Positions 5,808-6,377 of a stretch of DNA of 6,377 bases are shown piece by piece. Position numbers and translations under genes: made by a program. The notes beneath the pieces are model-generated. The model was not told the DNA's origin and ran no database searches. It saw only the letters and a list, made by a program, of their open reading frames with translations. This DNA is from Hyphomicrobiales bacterium (GTDB lineage Bacteria > Pseudomonadota > Alphaproteobacteria > Rhizobiales > Aestuariivirgaceae). The stretch spans positions 1 to 6,377 of the forward strand of contig JALVFB010000432.1 of assembly GCA_027030295.1 (NCBI GenBank). Direction: 5' to 3'. The number at the start of each line of letters is the position of its first letter. The first letter of the stretch is position 1.

Positions 5808-6377
5808 ATGGCCACCCCCTGCATGCCGCCGCCGGACCCGGCCATTCTCGCCCGCCGCCACGACATCGCGGCGGAACTGGCCGCATTGTGCCCGCAGGCC
5901 GAGATCATCGCCAACGAAGAGGCGCTGCGGCCTTATGAATCGGACGGCCTTACCGCCTATCGCCAGCTGCCGCTGCTGGCCGTTCTGCCGGCGGACGAGC
6001 GGGAAGTGCGCGCCATCCTGAGATATTGCCACGAGCATGGCATTCGGGTGGTGCCACGCGGCGCCGGCACCTCCCTTTCGGGTGGCGCGCTGCCGGCCGC
6101 GGACGCGGTGCTGCTGTCCATGGCCCGCTTCGGCCGCGTGCTGGAAATCGATGCAGCCAACCGCATCGCGCGGGTGCAGCCCGGCGTGCCCAACCTGAAA
6201 ATCAGCGAGGCGGCGAAACCGCATGGCCTGTATTACGCGCCCGACCCATCCTCGCAGATCATCTGCTCCATCGGCGGCAACGTGGCGGAGAACGCCGGCG
6301 GCGTGCACTGCCTGAAATACGGCCTGACCACCAACAACGTGCTGGCCATGCGCATGGTGCTGATGAATGGCGAGGTG
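5808..6377 (+). CDS. glcD: Glycolate oxidase FAD-binding subunit GlcD, N-terminal part (3' end outside window)
   Basis: FAD-dependent subunit that oxidises glycolate to glyoxylate as part of GlcDEF, passing electrons to the respiratory chain. The 190 visible codons are open to the window edge, about 40% of the usual length near 500. The FAD-binding (PCMH-type) domain is clear: VVPRGAGTSLSGGALP (81-96), YYAPDPSSQ (142-150) and SIGGNVAENAGGVHCLKYG (154-172). These motifs match GlcD better than D-lactate dehydrogenases of the same family, though substrate is not proven by them. The start is fixed: an in-frame TAG lies at 5793-5795 and AGGGAGA (5794-5800) is 7 nt before the ATG. It is divergent from the cytochrome c and lut genes; glcE and glcF are expected just to the right but cannot be seen. 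Confidence 0.93.
   Translation, partial: MATPCMPPPDPAILARRHDIAAELAALCPQAEIIANEEALRPYESDGLTAYRQLPLLAVLPADEREVRAILRYCHEHGIRVVPRGAGTSLSGGALPAADAVLLSMARFGRVLEIDAANRIARVQPGVPNLKISEAAKPHGLYYAPDPSSQIICSIGGNVAENAGGVHCLKYGLTTNNVLAMRMVLMNGEV

Noticed and set aside
2366..5938. Very long plus-strand open frame (1190 codons) antisense to lutBC, lutA and cytochrome c, running into glcD
   Set aside because: The translation is arginine/histidine/proline-rich with no recognisable domain, and it overlaps four well-supported genes. Long antisense frames of this kind are expected in GC-rich coding DNA.
5550..6308. Minus-strand open frame of 252 codons opposite glcD
   Set aside because: It lies opposite the conserved GlcD FAD-binding motifs and also crosses the divergent promoter region; it has no recognisable domain.

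Overview
The window comes from a GC-rich bacterium, most likely an alphaproteobacterium. This is inferred from the style of the DnaB, MsrP and GlcD proteins and from the strong G/C bias at third codon positions, not from a marker gene. It carries six protein-coding genes, two of them cut by the window edges. I see no RNA genes, insertion-sequence transposase or CRISPR array.

Left part (1-1215): the C-terminal two thirds of the replicative helicase DnaB (+) runs in from the left edge. It converges on msrP (-). The gap between the two stop codons is almost filled by one long imperfect palindrome of about 120 bp with a perfect 15-bp stem. It may act as a two-way transcription terminator, or it may be a small MITE-like repeat.

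Middle part (1216-5524, all on the - strand; read in transcription order from right to left): a small periplasmic class I cytochrome c, a strong intrinsic terminator, lutA, a natural LutB-LutC fusion (overlapping lutA by ATGA), and then msrP, the periplasmic molybdenum methionine-sulfoxide reductase. A promoter candidate sits right after the terminator and suits a leaderless lutA transcript. A perfect 7-bp dyad with a promoter-like sequence sits in front of msrP.

Right part (5525-6377): a 283-bp divergent intergenic region with an 11-bp hairpin dyad separates the cytochrome from glcD (+), the FAD subunit of glycolate oxidase, which runs off the right edge.

Taken together, the right two thirds look like a module for oxidising 2-hydroxy acids. 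LutA and LutBC would oxidise L-lactate to pyruvate, GlcD (probably with GlcE and GlcF beyond the window) would oxidise glycolate to glyoxylate, and the cytochrome c may carry respiratory electrons. The link between the cytochrome and these enzymes rests on position only. No wholly new system is evident. The unusual points are the LutB-LutC fusion, the terminator/promoter layout in front of lutA, the possible lipoprotein form of MsrP with no MsrQ partner next to it, and the palindrome abutting the dnaB stop codon.
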